From NCBI RefSeq assembly GCF_000230895.2, contig NC_016604.1, forward strand, positions 5,022,001 through 5,086,000: 64,000 nt of DNA, written 5' to 3'. This document shows positions 63,301-64,000 of the stretch, piece after piece. How positions within the stretch are numbered: position 1 is the stretch's first letter; every line of letters begins with the position of its first letter. Position numbers and translations under genes: made by a program. The notes beneath the pieces were generated by a model. It had not been told where the DNA came from. It made no database searches and saw only the letters and a program-made list of their open reading frames with translations. The stretch is from Mycolicibacterium rhodesiae NBB3. GTDB lineage: Bacteria; Actinomycetota; Actinomycetes; Mycobacteriales; Mycobacteriaceae.

Positions 63301-63563
63301 CAAGTCTCGTGGACATCGGCAGCGACTTCGAACATTTGGACATCTTGATGTTCAACATTCTCGGCTACGCAGACGACCTCACTGCAGAGTCGATCGTGGA
63401 GGCAAGCTGGGTACAGCCGCAGCCCCTTCCCATCCAGACCCTCCTCAATGCCATTACGGGTGTGCACTCCGACAAGTTGGTGTGCTCGTTCCGTACGAGT
63501 TGCGCAGTGGACGTCACCCGAATTCGAGATTGCTTCAAGCATGCGGCAACGGAGTTGGCCTAA
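60366..63563 (+). CDS. non-ribosomal peptide synthetase subunit, A-T-C* (atypical terminal condensation domain)
   Basis: A 1,065-residue NRPS that begins directly with an adenylation domain (~40-540): SLYPRDKSLYGLFEECVRRF, MYTSGSTGVPKGIAVAH at ~184, FDGSVFDIFG, and HVYGPTEATIF. Its specificity residues read roughly D-G-F-L-L-G-V-I-F-K, suggesting an aliphatic or hydrophobic residue (low confidence). The carrier domain has DLGGNSITAMM with Ser570. The last ~375 residues are a condensation-like domain in which HHxxxDG is SHVIFDR (782-788): the first His is Ser and the Gly is Arg, while the second His and Asp remain. It lacks its own leading C domain and must pair with the C2 domain at the end of the upstream subunit. 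It ends one base before the next NRPS gene. Confidence 0.9.
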   Translation: MCYNGSTINDVDISSDMIGGNTPKVLAPLYDDRMGQIHRLELDLSLYPRDKSLYGLFEECVRRFPQRVAVRFRDESLTYAQLHARAESMGVRLRELGVRPGEPVALMTARSVEMVVGILAILRAGATYVPIDQGHPPARTQSILRDSGARVCLTVAMIRARQGAVVDTSVLSPVGVPVGPAYIMYTSGSTGVPKGIAVAHHSVTRTVMNTNYVTVEPEDNVLQLVNYAFDGSVFDIFGALLNGATLVVPEQDDITDPDRLAAIINNAGASIVLMTTALFNAYIDHDPMIFAPLRKVLFGGERASVWHVKKALTHLGPGKLVHVYGPTEATIFSSACSLDEVVDDVVPIGKPWSNTRLYVLDGDRQPVAVGVVGELYIGGDGVGMGYWGDARLTCQRFVPDPWVAGAVMYRSGDMVKWLDTGDLVYVGRVDEQIKLRGFRIEPGEIEARLLEHPAVGQCAVIVKGDRLVAFYTSDEPVDDTLLKTHLRTTLPYYMVPDHFEHTDQLPLTHNGKIDRHNLTARAAPTSPTQPDIRYQRSSGQDDVVYRLFAEMLGVPVVGPHDGFSDLGGNSITAMMLASRLKRAGYKVTPRDIMHCQTIDKLLEETSEHTINLADSSDIDVDVQPETGVLDGDVLRLLDDSIAMNNRIVMGAPVAKEYPLSAMQQMQISFETPGSLAIEPLQRVMNLPALRRAYGNLIARHGLLRSVPVKSGGIRVWREYGYGGEETPQIPVIKVAEHLGDELSVQALIEKLTTRSFKGEGILHQLVVAVVDKDTYFLVWVVSHVIFDRVSKEILSRHLIRHYDAVLQGQVLPAEARSFEDYVRQLARGPQGVETHDIVRAFRLHEFYEAKQQAKHLVKATGSRSSTNFNIVVPLESSWQIEHPWETALVVHVKGLRQYLQIDELPILFVTEGREFENQRYYDTVGELTDMIPLFVDARLSPTEITRSVLDRLEFVKQHNIAFLHLAAEGATHAQWAEITSLVDIGSDFEHLDILMFNILGYADDLTAESIVEASWVQPQPLPIQTLLNAITGVHSDKLVCSFRTSCAVDVTRIRDCFKHAATELA

Positions 63564-63564
63564 G

Positions 63565-64000
63565 GTGACCGAGACTGACGAGTTTCCGCTTACACCTCCG
63601 CAGCAACGACTCTGGTTCATCCACCGTTTGAACCCCCAGAGCACCGCTTATAATGCGCCGGTCGTCCGAACCCTACGCGGTAGGGTGGACCCAGCACGGC
63701 TCGAACACGCGCTGCTGCAGCTCGTGCAACGTCACGAGCAACTCCGCGCGGCCTTCGCGATGCGGTCCACCGAGCCGGTACAGATGATTCGCGAAGTTCC
63801 CTCGGTTGAGCTGGTATTCGTCGAAAACATGGTCCCCAAGGATGTATCGACGAAGATCACCGAGTTCATCCAACCGTTTGCACTGGAACACGCGCCCCTG
63901 CTGAGAGCGGCTCTCTTTCATGTGCTCGACGAGCTTGAGTCCTCGTACGTCCTCGTTTTGGATATCCACCACATCATCTGCGACTTCAGTTCGGAGGAAA
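63565..64000 (+). CDS. next NRPS subunit, N-terminal condensation domain, partial (off the right edge)
   Basis: The GTG at 63565 follows the previous stop by one base. The visible 145 residues are the start of a condensation domain: FPLTPPQQRLWFIHRLNPQS, then RLEHALLQLVQRHEQLRAAF and LVLDIHHIICDFSSEE. The active-site motif reads HHIICDF (His135 to Phe141), with Phe in place of the usual Gly. The gene continues past base 64000. Coupled translation with the upstream subunit is likely. Confidence 0.85.
   Translation, partial: MTETDEFPLTPPQQRLWFIHRLNPQSTAYNAPVVRTLRGRVDPARLEHALLQLVQRHEQLRAAFAMRSTEPVQMIREVPSVELVFVENMVPKDVSTKITEFIQPFALEHAPLLRAALFHVLDELESSYVLVLDIHHIICDFSSEE

Overview
The window looks like a chromosomal segment of an environmental, probably fast-growing Mycobacterium/Mycolicibacterium. 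It has high GC and many GTG/TTG starts. It also carries recognisable mycobacterial genes: furA-katG, a long AceA/ICL2-type isocitrate lyase, a RipD-type inactive NlpC/P60 protein, a PrrB-like kinase, a transmembrane Ser/Thr kinase and a DUF732 protein. Species cannot be fixed from the sequence alone. No tRNA, rRNA, CRISPR array or insertion sequence was seen.

Layout. 0-1.9 kb: an NlpC/P60 hydrolase running off the left edge and a nucleotide pyrophosphatase/phosphodiesterase. 1.9-18.7 kb: one uninterrupted gene for a ~5,596-residue protein. It joins a SARP/BTAD-type DNA-binding region, a class III nucleotide cyclase, a STAND/AAA ATPase and a helical (TPR-like) region to 32 tandem SnoaL/NTF2-like modules. 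This is the most unusual object here. 18.7-20.3 kb: a self-contained ArsR-SRPBCC/DUF899 operon with two palindromic operators over its promoter. 20.4-34.7 kb: housekeeping and stress genes, including a glycosyltransferase, furA-katG, an acyltransferase plus SGNH pair, an orphan PrrB-like kinase, a haloalkane dehalogenase, aceA, and a DUF559 endonuclease gene bracketed by two copies of a hairpin repeat. A third copy of that repeat lies at 20.4 kb. 34.8-49.6 kb: lhgO, ripD, an acyl-CoA synthetase, a flavin monooxygenase/ACAD-fold gene, a DJ-1/PfpI protein, MOSC, several small secreted proteins, a Ser/Thr kinase, DinB, a lipoprotein FKBP, hydrolases and one gene remnant. 49.6-50.8 kb: a decayed FAD monooxygenase. 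50.9-64 kb: a non-ribosomal peptide locus with an MFS exporter, NRPS subunits C-A-T-E-C / A-T-C* / C... (cut by the window edge), and a membrane acyltransferase gene lying inside a module that is split between two proteins.

How the parts work together. The giant regulator reads as a one-protein signalling device: a DNA-binding output and a cyclase, gated by an ATPase, carrying a very long repeat array that could act as sensor or scaffold. Its divergent neighbour belongs to a phosphodiesterase superfamily. The NRPS region is predicted to start with an acylating or condensing domain and load threonine (code read as DFWSVGMVHK). It would epimerise that residue and pass the chain to a second protein, with an acyltransferase and exporter nearby, so a modified lipopeptide is plausible. 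Function assignments are by reading motifs and recalled families; no searches were run.
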